A stretch of 64,000 nucleotides of DNA from Actinomycetes bacterium (GTDB lineage: Bacteria; Actinomycetota; Actinomycetes; S36-B12; GCA-2699445): NCBI GenBank assembly GCA_022599915.1, contig JAHZLH010000019.1, forward strand, positions 1 to 64,000, written 5' to 3'. Of this stretch, positions 41,650 through 51,458 are shown in pieces; within the stretch, counting starts at the first letter, position 1; each line of letters opens with the position of its first letter. The position numbers and the translations under genes are program-made. The notes under the pieces were generated by a model. The model worked only from the letters and a program-made list of their open reading frames with translations. It was not told the origin of the DNA and made no database searches.

Positions 41650-44600
41650 TGACATCTCTTCGGTGATGGTGATTGGCTCAGGTCCAATCGTCATCGGCCA
41701 AGCCTGCGAGTTTGACTACTCCGGAACTCAGGCCTGTCGAGTGTTGAAATCTGAGGGACTGCGGGTGGTGCTGGTCAATAGCAATCCGGCCACGATCATG
41801 ACGGACCCGGAGTTCGCTGACGCCACCTACGTCGAACCGATCACGGTAGATGTGTTGGAGCGGATCATTGCCAAGGAACGCCCCGACGCACTGCTGCCCA
41901 CCCTGGGCGGTCAAACCGCTTTGAACGCCGCCACTGCGTTGGATCGGGCGGGCATTCTCACCAAGTACAACTTGGAGTTGATTGGTGCAGATATTGACGC
42001 GATCGAGCGAGGCGAGAACCGGGAAGAGTTCCGCGGCATTGTGGAAGCTATTGGTGCCGAGTCTGCCCGCAGCCGGATCTGCCACACACTCGATGAGTGT
42101 CTTGCGGCAGCTGAAGAACTCAACTACCCGGTGGTGGTGCGGCCGTCGTTCACAATGGGCGGCGCTGGCTCTGGTTTTGCCTACGATCCCGACGACCTGC
42201 GGCGCATCGCCGGTGCGGGGCTGCAAGCCAGCCCTACCACCGAGGTGCTGTTGGAAGAGTCGATCATGGGCTGGAAGGAATACGAACTTGAGCTGATGCG
42301 CGACAAGAACGACAACGTTGTCGTCGTGTGCTCCATTGAGAACCTCGACCCGATGGGCGTGCACACCGGTGACTCCATCACGGTAGCGCCTGCGCTCACC
42401 CTGACGGATCGGGAATATCAGCGGCTCCGGGACATCGGCATCGACATCATTCGTGCGGTTGGGGTGGACACCGGCGGCTGCAATATTCAGTTCGCAGTGA
42501 ACCCCGCCGACGGTCGCATCATCGTGATCGAGATGAACCCACGGGTATCGCGGTCCAGCGCACTAGCCAGTAAGGCCACCGGATTCCCGATCGCCAAGAT
42601 CGCAGCTCGGCTAGCCGTTGGCTACACGTTGGACGAAATTCCCAACGACATCACCCAGGAAACTCCGGCCTCCTTCGAACCGGCTTTGGACTACATCGTG
42701 GTGAAGGTCCCGCGATTCGCCTTTGAGAAGTTCCCCGGCGCCGACGATGTGCTCACTACCACGATGAAGAGCGTGGGCGAAGCCATGGCGATCGGTCGCA
42801 ACTTCACCGAAGCATTGCAGAAGGCGCTGCGTTCGCTGGAGCGGCCGGAAGCACAGTTTGACTGGAACGGTGAGCCACCTGCTGATCCTGCCGCGCTGCT
42901 GGAACAAGCGGCAACCCCGCGCGACGGGCGGCTGCGGTTGGTGCAGCAGGCACTGTGGGGCGGCGCGACAGTGGCGCAAGCCCATGAGGCCACTGGTATC
43001 GACCCGTGGTTCCTTGACCAGATCGTCCTGCTCAACGACATCGCCGAAGAACTAGCTACGGCCGGAGTGCTGCAGGAAGATCTGGTTGCGGTAGCGAAGC
43101 GGCACGGCTTCTCGGACTTACAGATCGGTGGCATCATCGGACTCCCAGAGTCGGTGGTGCGGGGCGTGCGGCAAGCGCTGGGTATTCGGCCGGTCTACAA
43201 GACGGTGGACACCTGTGCCGCTGAGTTCGCGGCCCGCACTCCCTACCACTACTCCAGTTACGACTCCGAGACCGAAGTGGAGTCCGGAGATCGCCCGAAG
43301 GTGATCATTCTGGGCTCGGGTCCCAACCGAATCGGTCAGGGAATCGAGTTCGACTACTCCTGCGTCCATGCCGCATTGACGCTACGGGAGCAGGACTTCG
43401 AAACCATCATGGTGAACTGCAACCCCGAGACCGTTTCCACCGACTACGACACCTCCGATCGGCTCTACTTCGAGCCACTCACCTTGGAGGATGTGCTGGA
43501 GATTTACCACGCTGAGAGCCAAAGCGGTGAGGTTGTCGGGGTCATCGTGCAGTTGGGTGGCCAGACCCCGCTGGGTCTGGCGCAGTCACTAAAGGATCTG
43601 GGGCTACCCATCGTCGGGACCTCGCCAGAGTCGATTCATCTCGCCGAAGATCGGGGTGCCTTCGGTCGGGTGCTGGCAGATGTGGATCTGCCGGCTCCCA
43701 AGCACGGCACTGCGTTCTCCTTCGATGAAGCTCGCGACATCGCTCATGAGATCGGCTACCCGGTGCTGGTTCGTCCGTCCTACGTCTTGGGCGGCCGAGG
43801 CATGGAGATCGTCTATGACGACGACATGCTTGCGGGATTCCTGCAACGAGCCACCGAGATCAACCCGGATCATCCGGTGCTGGTGGATCGCTTCCTCGAT
43901 GACGCGATTGAGATTGACGTGGACGCCCTGTTCGACGGCGAGGACCTGTATCTCGGCGGCGTCATGGAGCACATCGAAGAGGCCGGTATTCACTCCGGGG
44001 ATTCAGCCTGTGCGCTACCCCCGATCACTCTCGGCCAAGCCGAAGTGGAACGAATCCGTCGCTCCACACGTGACCTGGCTGCCGGCATCGGTGTTCGCGG
44101 TCTGATGAATGTGCAATATGCGCTGTCCGGGGATGTGCTCTACGTCCTAGAGGCCAACCCGCGCGCATCCCGCACCGTCCCGTTCGTCTCCAAAGCCACT
44201 GCGGTACCGCTGGCCAAGGCGGCAGCCCGGGTAATGATGGGGGAGACCATTCCGCAACTACGGCAGGAAGGCATTCTGCCGGAGTCTGGCGATGGCGGAT
44301 CGCTGCCGATCGGATCACCAATCGCGGTGAAGGAAGCGGTGCTGCCCTTCGGCCGGTTCCACGGGGTAGACACCGTGCTCGGGCCAGAGATGCGCTCCAC
44401 CGGTGAAGTCATGGGCATCGACTCATCCTTTGGTACCGCGTTCGCCAAATCACAGTCCGGTGCCTACGCCGGTGGCTTGCCCAATGCGGGTCGAGCGCTG
44501 ATCAGCGTTGCCAATCGAGACAAGCGTTCGATGATCTTCCCGTTGAAGCGGTTGGCTGATCTCGGATTCGAGATTGTGGCAACGGCCGGTACTGCTGAGA

Positions 44601-44929
44601 TTCTGCGTCGCAATGGCCTCAAGGTCGGTGTGGTGCGCAAACAGCGCGAGGGTCCCGGTCCCAACGGCGAGCCCACCACCGTGCAGGCGATCATGGCCGG
44701 GGACGTGGACCTGATTGTGAACACGCCCTTCGGTGTTGGTACCCGATTGGACGGCAACGAGATTCGTACTGCGGCAGTTTCGCGGGCGGTCCCGTGCATC
44801 ACTACCACCGCTGGTCTGGCAGCCGCAGTCCAAGGCATCGAAGCTCAGCGCAGTTCCGAGGTGGGGGTGCGGTCGCTACAAGAGCACGCCCGGGACATTC
44901 ACGAACTGCGCCGGGAGGAACTCGGGTGA
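41636..44929 (+). CDS. carB: Carbamoyl-phosphate synthase large subunit
   Basis: ATP-dependent synthetase of 1097 residues supplying carbamoyl phosphate to both UMP and arginine. Two homologous ATP-grasp halves are visible: the first with [20 protein letters not shown] near residue 164 and the second with [20 protein letters not shown] near residue 708. The C-terminal MGS-like domain (from about 940, [27 protein letters not shown]) binds allosteric effectors such as UMP. Its length is slightly above the usual 1070, mostly in the linker of the first half. It overlaps pyrK by 4 nt (GTGA). Confidence 0.97.
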   Translation: MPLRDDISSVMVIGSGPIVIGQACEFDYSGTQACRVLKSEGLRVVLVNSNPATIMTDPEFADATYVEPITVDVLERIIAKERPDALLPTLGGQTALNAATALDRAGILTKYNLELIGADIDAIERGENREEFRGIVEAIGAESARSRICHTLDECLAAAEELNYPVVVRPSFTMGGAGSGFAYDPDDLRRIAGAGLQASPTTEVLLEESIMGWKEYELELMRDKNDNVVVVCSIENLDPMGVHTGDSITVAPALTLTDREYQRLRDIGIDIIRAVGVDTGGCNIQFAVNPADGRIIVIEMNPRVSRSSALASKATGFPIAKIAARLAVGYTLDEIPNDITQETPASFEPALDYIVVKVPRFAFEKFPGADDVLTTTMKSVGEAMAIGRNFTEALQKALRSLERPEAQFDWNGEPPADPAALLEQAATPRDGRLRLVQQALWGGATVAQAHEATGIDPWFLDQIVLLNDIAEELATAGVLQEDLVAVAKRHGFSDLQIGGIIGLPESVVRGVRQALGIRPVYKTVDTCAAEFAARTPYHYSSYDSETEVESGDRPKVIILGSGPNRIGQGIEFDYSCVHAALTLREQDFETIMVNCNPETVSTDYDTSDRLYFEPLTLEDVLEIYHAESQSGEVVGVIVQLGGQTPLGLAQSLKDLGLPIVGTSPESIHLAEDRGAFGRVLADVDLPAPKHGTAFSFDEARDIAHEIGYPVLVRPSYVLGGRGMEIVYDDDMLAGFLQRATEINPDHPVLVDRFLDDAIEIDVDALFDGEDLYLGGVMEHIEEAGIHSGDSACALPPITLGQAEVERIRRSTRDLAAGIGVRGLMNVQYALSGDVLYVLEANPRASRTVPFVSKATAVPLAKAAARVMMGETIPQLRQEGILPESGDGGSLPIGSPIAVKEAVLPFGRFHGVDTVLGPEMRSTGEVMGIDSSFGTAFAKSQSGAYAGGLPNAGRALISVANRDKRSMIFPLKRLADLGFEIVATAGTAEILRRNGLKVGVVRKQREGPGPNGEPTTVQAIMAGDVDLIVNTPFGVGTRLDGNEIRTAAVSRAVPCITTTAGLAAAVQGIEAQRSSEVGVRSLQEHARDIHELRREELG

Positions 44930-45756
44930 GCTCCGCGGCGCAATGGCCCGCCACCGTCATGGCCAAGCGGGTCACTGATCGCTACGCGGTAGTGACCTTG
45001 GCGGCGGTCGCGGGTGCGGCTACTGCTCGACCGGGGCAGTTCGCCTCACTGCGCATCGCTGGTCCTGACTCCGCGCTGCTGTTGCGCCGGGCGCTGTGGA
45101 TCAGCGAGGCGACGGCGGGTGGCCGTCACGGCGGCACGCTGTCGGTGGCGGTGGATGTGCACGAGCCGGGCGGTGCCTGGCTAACGAGCCAGCCGGACTC
45201 GGCCAAGGTGGATGTCATCGCGCCGCTGGGTCGGCCGTTTTCGTTGCCACGTGATCCGGTCTCCTGTCTGTTGGTGGGGATGGGGAGTGCATCGGCGTCA
45301 CTGATTCGACTGGCGGAGGAACTGGTTGAGCGGGGCAGTCGGGTGCGCTTGCTCTTGGTTGGTGAGGCGCCACCCTTCGGAGTGCTGGCCGCTCGACGCT
45401 TCAGTTCAGAAATCGCTGATCTCACCGGTGCGGCTATCTCTGCCACGGTCCTAGCCGAAGCCATGGCTGACAACGTCGATGTCGTCTATTCCGCCGGGTC
45501 TGCCGAACAGGTGCGCGTAGTTGCGGCAGCGGCTGCGCAGGTGAACCTGCCGCATCAAGCCGCTATCGACACCCCGTTGGTCTGTGGCAGCCGGACCTGC
45601 ACGCTGTGTGCCATACCGATCCGGGGCAGAGACGGCATTACCCGGATGGTGCGTAGTTGTACTGAGGGGCCGGTCTTCGCCGCTGATCTGGTGCGGTGGG
45701 ATGACCTCGGTACCGTGCCGGGAGATTGTCTGGGCGCAGCGGCGGAGCAGCCATGA
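44926..45756 (+). CDS. pyrK: Dihydroorotate dehydrogenase electron-transfer subunit (PyrK)
   Basis: A 276-residue FAD/[2Fe-2S] protein passing electrons from dihydroorotate dehydrogenase to NAD+. The N-terminal flavodoxin-reductase-type barrel is followed by an NAD-binding domain ([20 protein letters not shown]). The C-terminal cluster motif is CGSRTCTLC then a fourth Cys 17 residues on (RSCTEGPVF), matching PyrK. GTG 44926 overlaps the carB stop and has GGGAGGA upstream; the longer open frame upstream lies inside carB. Its presence implies that the following PyrD is class 1B. Confidence 0.9.
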   Translation: MSSAAQWPATVMAKRVTDRYAVVTLAAVAGAATARPGQFASLRIAGPDSALLLRRALWISEATAGGRHGGTLSVAVDVHEPGGAWLTSQPDSAKVDVIAPLGRPFSLPRDPVSCLLVGMGSASASLIRLAEELVERGSRVRLLLVGEAPPFGVLAARRFSSEIADLTGAAISATVLAEAMADNVDVVYSAGSAEQVRVVAAAAAQVNLPHQAAIDTPLVCGSRTCTLCAIPIRGRDGITRMVRSCTEGPVFAADLVRWDDLGTVPGDCLGAAAEQP

Positions 45757-46679
45757 GCATGTCCATAGCTATTGCGGGGATTGAGTTCGCCCATCCGATC
45801 TTCGCTGCCGCCGGTTGCGCTGGCACCGGTCGGGAACTACCACCGCAGGCAGAGCTCGCCGGCTTCGGCGCTGTCATCACTCGCAGCATCACAGCGGAAC
45901 CGCGTGCTGGCCTGCCGTCGCCACGGATCGCGGAGACACCCGCTGGACTGGTCAACGCACTGGGATTGCCCGGCCCCGGTGTTGAACAGTTCCTCACCGA
46001 TGAATTGCCGTGGCTCGTTGACCGAGGTGTTCCGGTCATCGCGTCGATCGCGGCCGATAGTGCCGCTGACTATGCCCGGTTGGCCCAGCGACTAAGGCAG
46101 GCAGCCGGAATCTTGGCAATCGAGGTCAATCTGTCTAACCCGGTAGTGGAACCCGGCCGGTTCCCGTTTGCCATGGAGGCCGGTGCAGCCGGTGGCGTGG
46201 TGCATGCCGTACGGCGCAACACTGCGGTGGGCGTGCCGGTATTCGCGAAACTGGCAGGCGACACCACCGATATCGTCGGCGTGGCTCGGGCTTGTGCTGG
46301 TGCGGGCGCCGACGGTTTATCCCTGATCAACGCAGTGCGAGCTATGGGTATCGACGCAACTGCCGAACAGCCGAGTCTGGGCGCCACCATCGGCGGGTTG
46401 TCGGGTCCGGCTATCAAACCGATCGCGTTGCGGGCAGTGTGGGAGGTGTACGCCGCCATGCCAGACGTGCCGATCATCGCCAGCGGTGGCGTTCGCACTG
46501 GTGCCGATGCCGTAGAAATGATTATGGCGGGCGCGAAGGCAGTATCGGTGGGTACCGCGTTGCTGAACGATCCCGCCGCCGGGACCCGCGTGCGAGATGA
46601 GTTGACCGATATTGCGGCCCGACGGGAGGGCGGTCTCCCGGCTCTCCTAGGATGCGCTCACCAGGAGGAACGGGTATGA
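45753..46679 (+). CDS. pyrD: Dihydroorotate dehydrogenase, class 1B-like, lacking the usual catalytic Cys
   Basis: A 308-residue FMN TIM-barrel. Family features are FAAAGCAGTGRE at the N-terminus, VFAKLAGDTTDIV near residue 168, GADGLSLINAVRAMGID and GGLSGPAIKPIAL near residue 220, and IIASGGVRTGADAVEMIMAGA. The loop that normally reads N-[IL]-S-C-P-N reads NLSNPV, so the catalytic Cys position is Asn. Either Ser in the same loop or another residue acts as base, or the activity is changed. Pairing with pyrK supports class 1B. ATGA overlaps on both sides. Confidence 0.88.
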   Translation: MSMSIAIAGIEFAHPIFAAAGCAGTGRELPPQAELAGFGAVITRSITAEPRAGLPSPRIAETPAGLVNALGLPGPGVEQFLTDELPWLVDRGVPVIASIAADSAADYARLAQRLRQAAGILAIEVNLSNPVVEPGRFPFAMEAGAAGGVVHAVRRNTAVGVPVFAKLAGDTTDIVGVARACAGAGADGLSLINAVRAMGIDATAEQPSLGATIGGLSGPAIKPIALRAVWEVYAAMPDVPIIASGGVRTGADAVEMIMAGAKAVSVGTALLNDPAAGTRVRDELTDIAARREGGLPALLGCAHQEERV

Positions 46680-47380
46680 CGCGGATCAGCGGTCTGGCAG
46701 TGGCGCTAGACACCACCTCAGTCGATCAAGCCCAGACGTGGGCGCAGCAGGTCGGTCCGCACGCGACGTTGGTGAAACTCGGCTTGGAGTTCTACCTACG
46801 GAATGGTGCGGCGGGGGTGGCGCAAGTGCGGCAAACTGCGCCCGACTGTGGTTTGTTCTTGGATTTGAAGCTGCACGACATTCCCGCGACAGTTGCCGGC
46901 GGCGCTCGTGCGATTGGCGATCTCCAGCCGGACGTGTTGACCGTACATGCCGCCGGCGGCACGGCCATGGTTACGGCTGCCGCAGCGGAACTACCGGATA
47001 CGGCCATTGCTGCGGTCACGGTACTGACGTCGTTGGACGCCGCGGAGTTGGACCAGTTGGGTCTGCCCGCGGCCGCTGACTTGGTGCCTCGCTGGGCCAG
47101 TACTGCGGTCGCGGCGGGAGCGCGGGCCGTTGTGGCTTCGGCGCAAGAGGCGGCGTCTTTACGTGCGGTGCTGGGTCCGCAACCCATCCTCATCACCCCC
47201 GGCATTCGACCGGCCGGTTCGGCCGCGAACGATCAGGCGCGGGTGGCAACCCCTGCCGCGGCCATCGCCGACGGTGCTGATGTCTTGGTGGTGGGTCGTC
47301 CGATTACGACTGCGGCAGATCCGGCGGCAGCAGCCGCGGAGATTGCTGCCGAGATCGCAGCTGCTCAGGATGCGCAGTGA
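46676..47380 (+). CDS. pyrF: Orotidine-5'-phosphate decarboxylase
   Basis: Last step of UMP synthesis, 234 residues from ATG 46676. The barrel has AVALDTT at its start, and the catalytic Asp-Lys-Asp set in LDLKLHDIPATVAGGA near residue 62. VLTSLDAAEL and LITPGIRPAGSAANDQARV complete the phosphate-binding region. AGGAGG precedes the start. The longer frame in pyrD was rejected. No separate pyrE (orotate phosphoribosyltransferase) is present in the window, so it must lie elsewhere. Confidence 0.95.
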   Translation: MTRISGLAVALDTTSVDQAQTWAQQVGPHATLVKLGLEFYLRNGAAGVAQVRQTAPDCGLFLDLKLHDIPATVAGGARAIGDLQPDVLTVHAAGGTAMVTAAAAELPDTAIAAVTVLTSLDAAELDQLGLPAAADLVPRWASTAVAAGARAVVASAQEAASLRAVLGPQPILITPGIRPAGSAANDQARVATPAAAIADGADVLVVGRPITTAADPAAAAAEIAAEIAAAQDAQ

Positions 47381-47709
47381 GTTCCCGGAACTCTCCGCCG
47401 GCGATGACCGAGCACCAGCGTGCCGCTGGTCGAGAGAAAGCGACCGCCGCTCGACGCGTTCGTGCCGAACTCAAGAGGCAGTTGAGTACCGGTCGGATCG
47501 ATCTGACCGATTTGTTCCGCATCGTGGCCGAGGACGACGAGCGAGGGCAGGCAGCCATGCGACTGCGTGTGGGGGAAGTGCTGCTGGCTTTACCGGGAAT
47601 CGGGCGAACCCACGCTGAGGAGTTACTGGTGCGCCAGGACATCAGCGGACAACGGCGCATCGGACAATTGGGGGAGCGGCAGCGAGAGCGACTGGTGGCG
47701 GCGGTATGA
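47377..47709 (+). CDS. mihF: Actinobacterial integration host factor mIHF
   Basis: A 110-residue basic nucleoid-associated protein. The C-terminal part has the helix-two-turns-helix signature GIGRTHAEELLVRQDISGQRRIGQLGERQ, preceded by LFRIVAEDDERGQAAMRLRVGEVLLALPG. It matches mycobacterial and streptomycete mIHF, which binds DNA and affects compaction and phage integration. It is coupled to pyrF and gmk by GTGA/ATGA overlaps, as in other actinobacteria. Confidence 0.92.
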   Translation: MSSRNSPPAMTEHQRAAGREKATAARRVRAELKRQLSTGRIDLTDLFRIVAEDDERGQAAMRLRVGEVLLALPGIGRTHAEELLVRQDISGQRRIGQLGERQRERLVAAV

Positions 47710-48263
47710 GTGGTCGACTAGTGGTCGTGAGCGGGCCGTCAGGGGTTGGCAAGGGCACGGTGATCGCTGAGCTGCTGCGCAGGCGGGCAGATATCTGGTT
47801 ATCGATATCGACTACTACTCGGCAACCCCGGCCCGGTGAGCAAGACGGCCGGGAGTACTTCTTCGTCAGTGCTGAGGAGTTCCGGCGGATGGCGGATTCC
47901 CAGGGTTTTCTGGAATGGGCGCAGTACGCCGACAACCTGTACGGGACGCAGCGCAAGCCGGTAGATGCCCGGATTTCGGAGGAAACGTCGGTCCTGCTGG
48001 AGATTGACCTTGAAGGGGCCCGACAGGTGCGGCGCAACTTTCCGGAGGCGCTGCTGGTCTTCATCGCGCCACCAGATGAGGCGGAACTGGAGCGGCGACT
48101 GCTCGGTCGGGGGACTGAATCTGTCGAGGTAGCGCGTGGCCGACTTGCTCGCGCGAGTGAGGAAATGGCAGCAATTGGCGAGTTTGATCAGGTCTTCGTC
48201 AACTCGGAGGTAACAGCCACCGTCAATGAGTTGCTAGCATGGTGCGAACAGGCCGGCGTCTGA
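47706..48263 (+). CDS. gmk: Guanylate kinase
   Basis: GMP to GDP kinase, 185 residues. The P-loop is VVSGPSGVGKGTV at the N-terminus. The GMP-binding STTTRQPRPGEQDGREYFFVS near residue 36 and DLEGARQVRRNFPEALLVFI near residue 100 are diagnostic. It is coupled to mihF and followed by 157 nt of non-coding sequence before rpoZ. Confidence 0.96.
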   Translation: MSGRLVVVSGPSGVGKGTVIAELLRRRADIWLSISTTTRQPRPGEQDGREYFFVSAEEFRRMADSQGFLEWAQYADNLYGTQRKPVDARISEETSVLLEIDLEGARQVRRNFPEALLVFIAPPDEAELERRLLGRGTESVEVARGRLARASEEMAAIGEFDQVFVNSEVTATVNELLAWCEQAGV

Positions 48264-48336
48264 CGTCGGTAGCGCGACACTCAGGTGCCCTCGCATCACC
48301 ACGATCGATCCTCTCGCCGCCAGCGTGGACGTCGGT

Positions 48337-48373
48337 ATGGTGCCTCGCCAGGTCAGCAACGGTCGGGCACCAT
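48337..48373. other. 8-bp inverted repeat between gmk and rpoZ
   Basis: ATGGTGCC (48337-48344) and GGCACCAT (48366-48373) are perfectly complementary, with a 21-nt loop, in the 157-nt gap between gmk and rpoZ. It could be a terminator for the pyr-mihF-gmk transcript, an operator, or a leader structure for rpoZ. Nothing else recognisable is in the gap. Confidence 0.4.
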
Positions 48374-48420
48374 TGTGGCAAATGCCGCAATGATCGGTAC
48401 GAAAGCATCGGAAGGCGATT

Positions 48421-48777
48421 GTGACTACGAATACCAACCGTCCGCAGGGAGTGACCCATCCCTCCATCGACGAACTGCTGCAGACCACCGAGTCCAAATA
48501 CTCCCTCGTCATCTACGCTGCCCGGCGGGCGCGGCAAATCACTGGCTACTACTCACAGATGGGTGATTACCTGCTGGAGTACGTGGGACCACTGGTTGAG
48601 ACGCAGCCCCAAGAGAAGCCCATGAGCATTGCCATGCGGGAAATCCACGCCGGACTCCTCGTCGCCAGTGTTGATGAGGGTGGTGACGAACCGGCCGCTG
48701 AGGCTGAGGTCGTCGAGGAGAGCACTGAGCCCGAACTCGTGGCGGTCGACACCGCTGAGATCGAGCAGAACGACTAA
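48421..48777 (+). CDS. rpoZ: RNA polymerase omega subunit
   Basis: Omega assists folding of beta-prime. Of the 118 residues the first ~85 form the conserved domain, with [11 protein letters not shown]-like [25 protein letters not shown] near residue 30 and [13 protein letters not shown] near residue 68. The remaining 30-odd residues are a Glu-rich actinobacterial tail. It starts with GTG; GGAAGG is 8-13 nt upstream. coaBC follows after 8 nt. Confidence 0.93.
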   Translation: MTTNTNRPQGVTHPSIDELLQTTESKYSLVIYAARRARQITGYYSQMGDYLLEYVGPLVETQPQEKPMSIAMREIHAGLLVASVDEGGDEPAAEAEVVEESTEPELVAVDTAEIEQND

Positions 48778-48785
48778 CGACGGTT

Positions 48786-49988
48786 ATGGCCACCGTCGTC
48801 GTAGGAGTAGGCGGAGGTATTGCCGCCTACAAGGTGCCATCGCTGGTCCGCCAGTTCACTGAAACTGGTCACGATGTCACGGTAGTTCCCACGGCCGCGG
48901 CGTTGAACTTTGTTGGCGAGGCCACCTGGGCCGCGCTGTCTGGCAATCCGGTCAGCACCGAAGTGTGGGATCGAGTTCACGAAGTTAATCACGTCGCAGT
49001 AGGGCAGCGAGCAGACCTAGTCGTGATAGCCCCGGCCACCGCTGATCTGATCGCTCGTGCTGCCGTCGGCCGGGCCGACGATCTACTGAGCGCGACATTG
49101 CTGACAGCCACCTGCCCAGTGCTGTTTGCCCCCGCGATGCACACCGAAATGTGGCAGCACCCAGCAACCGCTGCCAACGTTGCAACCCTGCGCGAGCGGG
49201 GGGTGACGGTCATGGCACCTGCTATCGGTCGGCTCACTGGCAGCGACTCTGGGCCAGGCCGGCTGCCGGAGCCGGAAGAGATCTACCGCAGCGCTATCAA
49301 ACTGCTGGGGCCGCAAGACCTGGCTGGTGTGCGGGTCGTTGTGAGTGCGGGTGGCACTCGCGAACCACTCGACCCGGTGCGATTCCTCGGCAACCGATCC
49401 TCCGGCCGACAGGGATACGCGCTAGCCGCGGGAGCGGCTCGCCGGGGTGCGAATGTGGTTTTGGTCAGTGCCAACGTGGCCCTGCCAGCACCTACCGCGG
49501 TGACGGTAGTTTCGGTAGAAACTGCTGCGGAGTTGGCAGGTGCGGTACAACAGCACGCCGCCAGCGCGGACATTGTCACCATGGCAGCGGCCGTTGCTGA
49601 TTTCCGGCCGGCTGATGTCAGTGACGTCAAACTCAAGAAAGACTCTGCAGTCGAACCCACCGCGATCGCCCTGGAGCGAAACCCCGACATCCTGCGCGCA
49701 TTGGTGGCCAACAAGAGCGAGGGGCAGACGATTGTCGGTTTTGCCGCTGAAACCGGTGACGAGGCTGCCGCGGTTATTGAATACGGTCGGAAGAAACTAG
49801 CAGCCAAGGGCTGCGATCTGCTGGTGGTTAATGACGTGTCCGGGGGCGCAGTATTCGAACGGGCCGAGAACCAAGTGATCATCCTGGACCGAGTTGGCGG
49901 ACAGCAGTCGCTGCCGCGCGCTGACAAGTCGCGAATAGCCGATCAAGTCTGGGATGCCGTGATCGCTTTTCGGAGGTCGGCGCCGTAG
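48786..49988 (+). CDS. coaBC: Bifunctional phosphopantothenoylcysteine decarboxylase/synthetase
   Basis: Coenzyme A synthesis enzyme, 400 residues. The N-terminal CoaC flavoprotein domain (about residues 1-180) has VVGVGGGIAAYKV, a catalytic His in HEVNHVAVGQRADLVVIAPATAD near residue 63 and PAMHTEMW near 118. The C-terminal CoaB domain (about 185-400) has VVSAGGTREPLDPVRFLGNRSSGRQG and AAVADFRP with the KLKK-like SDVKLKKD loop. No clear ribosome-binding site precedes ATG 48786. Confidence 0.96.
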   Translation: MATVVVGVGGGIAAYKVPSLVRQFTETGHDVTVVPTAAALNFVGEATWAALSGNPVSTEVWDRVHEVNHVAVGQRADLVVIAPATADLIARAAVGRADDLLSATLLTATCPVLFAPAMHTEMWQHPATAANVATLRERGVTVMAPAIGRLTGSDSGPGRLPEPEEIYRSAIKLLGPQDLAGVRVVVSAGGTREPLDPVRFLGNRSSGRQGYALAAGAARRGANVVLVSANVALPAPTAVTVVSVETAAELAGAVQQHAASADIVTMAAAVADFRPADVSDVKLKKDSAVEPTAIALERNPDILRALVANKSEGQTIVGFAAETGDEAAAVIEYGRKKLAAKGCDLLVVNDVSGGAVFERAENQVIILDRVGGQQSLPRADKSRIADQVWDAVIAFRRSAP

Positions 49989-50054
49989 CAAGTGCCGCTG
50001 TCCGACTCGTCAGACCTTCATCGCCCCCCTGAACGATTAGTCGGGATGTGCGAG

Positions 50055-50060
50055 TAGCGT
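50055..50060 (+). promoter_or_regulatory. Putative -10 box of the metK transcript
   Basis: TAGCGT would place the transcription start near 50067, about nine nucleotides before the first strand of the structured leader. This gives a leader of about 190 nt. No convincing -35 was found. Confidence 0.45.
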
Positions 50061-50066
50061 AAGAAC

Positions 50067-50257
50067 ACTGTGTGAGATCACTGACTCATCAGAGTGGGGC
50101 TGCGGTTAGCGATCGCAATCCGGCCGGCACCAGTCGGTGATCATCGCAAGACAACTAAATGCCGAACAACATCACGACAGGAACAGCACCAACCAGTCGC
50201 AGGGGAACTGATACTGGCGGGTGATGATCAGATTGACCTGGGAAAAGGGGCACACCA
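50067..50257 (+). promoter_or_regulatory. Structured metK leader, candidate riboswitch of unassigned class
   Basis: The leader can form P1, an 11-bp helix GATCACTGACT (50076-50086)/AGTCGGTGATC (50132-50142) with one G-U, closing an internal region with a hairpin (CGGTT/AA-CCG around GATC, 50103-50122). The 3' strand of P1 overlaps TGATCATCGC (50138-50147), which can instead pair with GTGATGATCA (50221-50230), 10 bp with one G-U, lying just upstream of the purine-rich ribosome-binding region (50239-50250). The two helices cannot form together, a typical switch layout. TCATCAGAG-GG at 50087-50096 recalls the start of SAM-I/IV cores, but the remainder of those cores is absent. Confidence 0.5.
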
Positions 50258-51451
50258 ATGACCAAGCGACTGTTCACCTCGGAATCAGTCACCGAGGGGC
50301 ACCCCGACAAGATGGCGGACCAAATCAGCGATGCCATCTTGGACGACCTGCTGCGACAGGATCCCGGTAGCCGGGTCGCGGTCGAGTCACTGCTGACCAC
50401 TGGTCAGGTGCACGTGGCTGGCGAGGTCCGCACTCAGGGTTTTGCCGACGTCATTGAGATTGTGCGCCAGGTTGTGTTGGACATCGGGTACGACTCCTCG
50501 GTCAAAGGATTTGACGGGGACTCTTGCGGGGTGTCGGTGTCTATTGGCAAGCAGTCGCCGGACATTGCCCAAGGCGTCGACGACGCTATGGAAGAACGGG
50601 TCGAGCACAGCGCTGATCCGCTGGACGCCCAGGGCGCGGGCGATCAAGGTCTGATGTTTGGCTATGCCTGCCGGGATACTGACCAACTGATGCCGTTGCC
50701 CATCTCATTGGCCCACTCGATGTCCTACGCACTGTCCCGAGTGCGCCACGATGGCCTGCTGCCGTACCTGAGGCCCGATGGCAAAACCCAGGTCACCATC
50801 GAGTACGACGGCGACAAGCCTGCCCGGGTGGACACCATCGTGATCAGCACGCAGCATGCCCGCGATGTCTCCTTGGAGGGAATGCTTACCCCCGATCTGC
50901 GCAAACACGTTGTCGAGACCGTCTTGGCCGAGTACGGCTTGGCCAGTGACGGCTTTCGCCTGTTGGTCAACCCGACCGGCAAGTTTGAGATCGGCGGTCC
51001 CATGGGAGACGCGGGTTTGACCGGACGGAAGATCATCGTGGACACCTACGGCGGCATGGCCCGCCACGGCGGTGGCGCCTTCTCCGGAAAGGACCCGTCC
51101 AAGGTGGACCGATCCGCCGCCTACGCCATGCGTTGGGTGGCCAAGAACGTAGTCGCCGCAGGTCTCGCCGACCGCTGCGAGATGCAGGTTGCCTACGCCA
51201 TTGGCAAAGCTCACCCGGTGGGGCTGTTCGTGGAGACCTTCGGTACCGAATCGGTGCCGACCGATCAGATCGTGACCGCGGTCAAGGACACCTTCGATCT
51301 TCGGCCAGCAGCGATCATCGCTGATCTGGATCTCCTGCGTCCGATCTACCAGCAGACGGCTGCCTACGGGCATTTCGGTCGCGAAAAGCCCGACTTCACC
51401 TGGGAGCGGACCGACCGGGCCGACGCGTTGGCCCGCGCCGTCCGCGGCTGA
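50258..51451 (+). CDS. metK: S-adenosylmethionine synthetase
   Basis: Methionine plus ATP to SAM; 397 residues, standard length. Signatures are [18 protein letters not shown] at the N-terminus, [13 protein letters not shown] near residue 127, the hexapeptide-like [19 protein letters not shown] near residue 268 and [14 protein letters not shown] near 92. It follows a 269-nt non-coding region with a structured leader and precedes priA by 7 nt. Confidence 0.97.
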   Translation: MTKRLFTSESVTEGHPDKMADQISDAILDDLLRQDPGSRVAVESLLTTGQVHVAGEVRTQGFADVIEIVRQVVLDIGYDSSVKGFDGDSCGVSVSIGKQSPDIAQGVDDAMEERVEHSADPLDAQGAGDQGLMFGYACRDTDQLMPLPISLAHSMSYALSRVRHDGLLPYLRPDGKTQVTIEYDGDKPARVDTIVISTQHARDVSLEGMLTPDLRKHVVETVLAEYGLASDGFRLLVNPTGKFEIGGPMGDAGLTGRKIIVDTYGGMARHGGGAFSGKDPSKVDRSAAYAMRWVAKNVVAAGLADRCEMQVAYAIGKAHPVGLFVETFGTESVPTDQIVTAVKDTFDLRPAAIIADLDLLRPIYQQTAAYGHFGREKPDFTWERTDRADALARAVRG

Positions 51452-51458
51452 TGCGGCA

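Noticed and set aside
50067-50257. Assignment of the metK leader to SAM-I, SAM-II, SAM-IV or SAM-VI riboswitch
   Set aside because: Only the short TCATCAGAG-GG stretch resembles a SAM-I/IV core. The remaining conserved core segments and the P3/pseudoknot parts are not found, so no known class is claimed.
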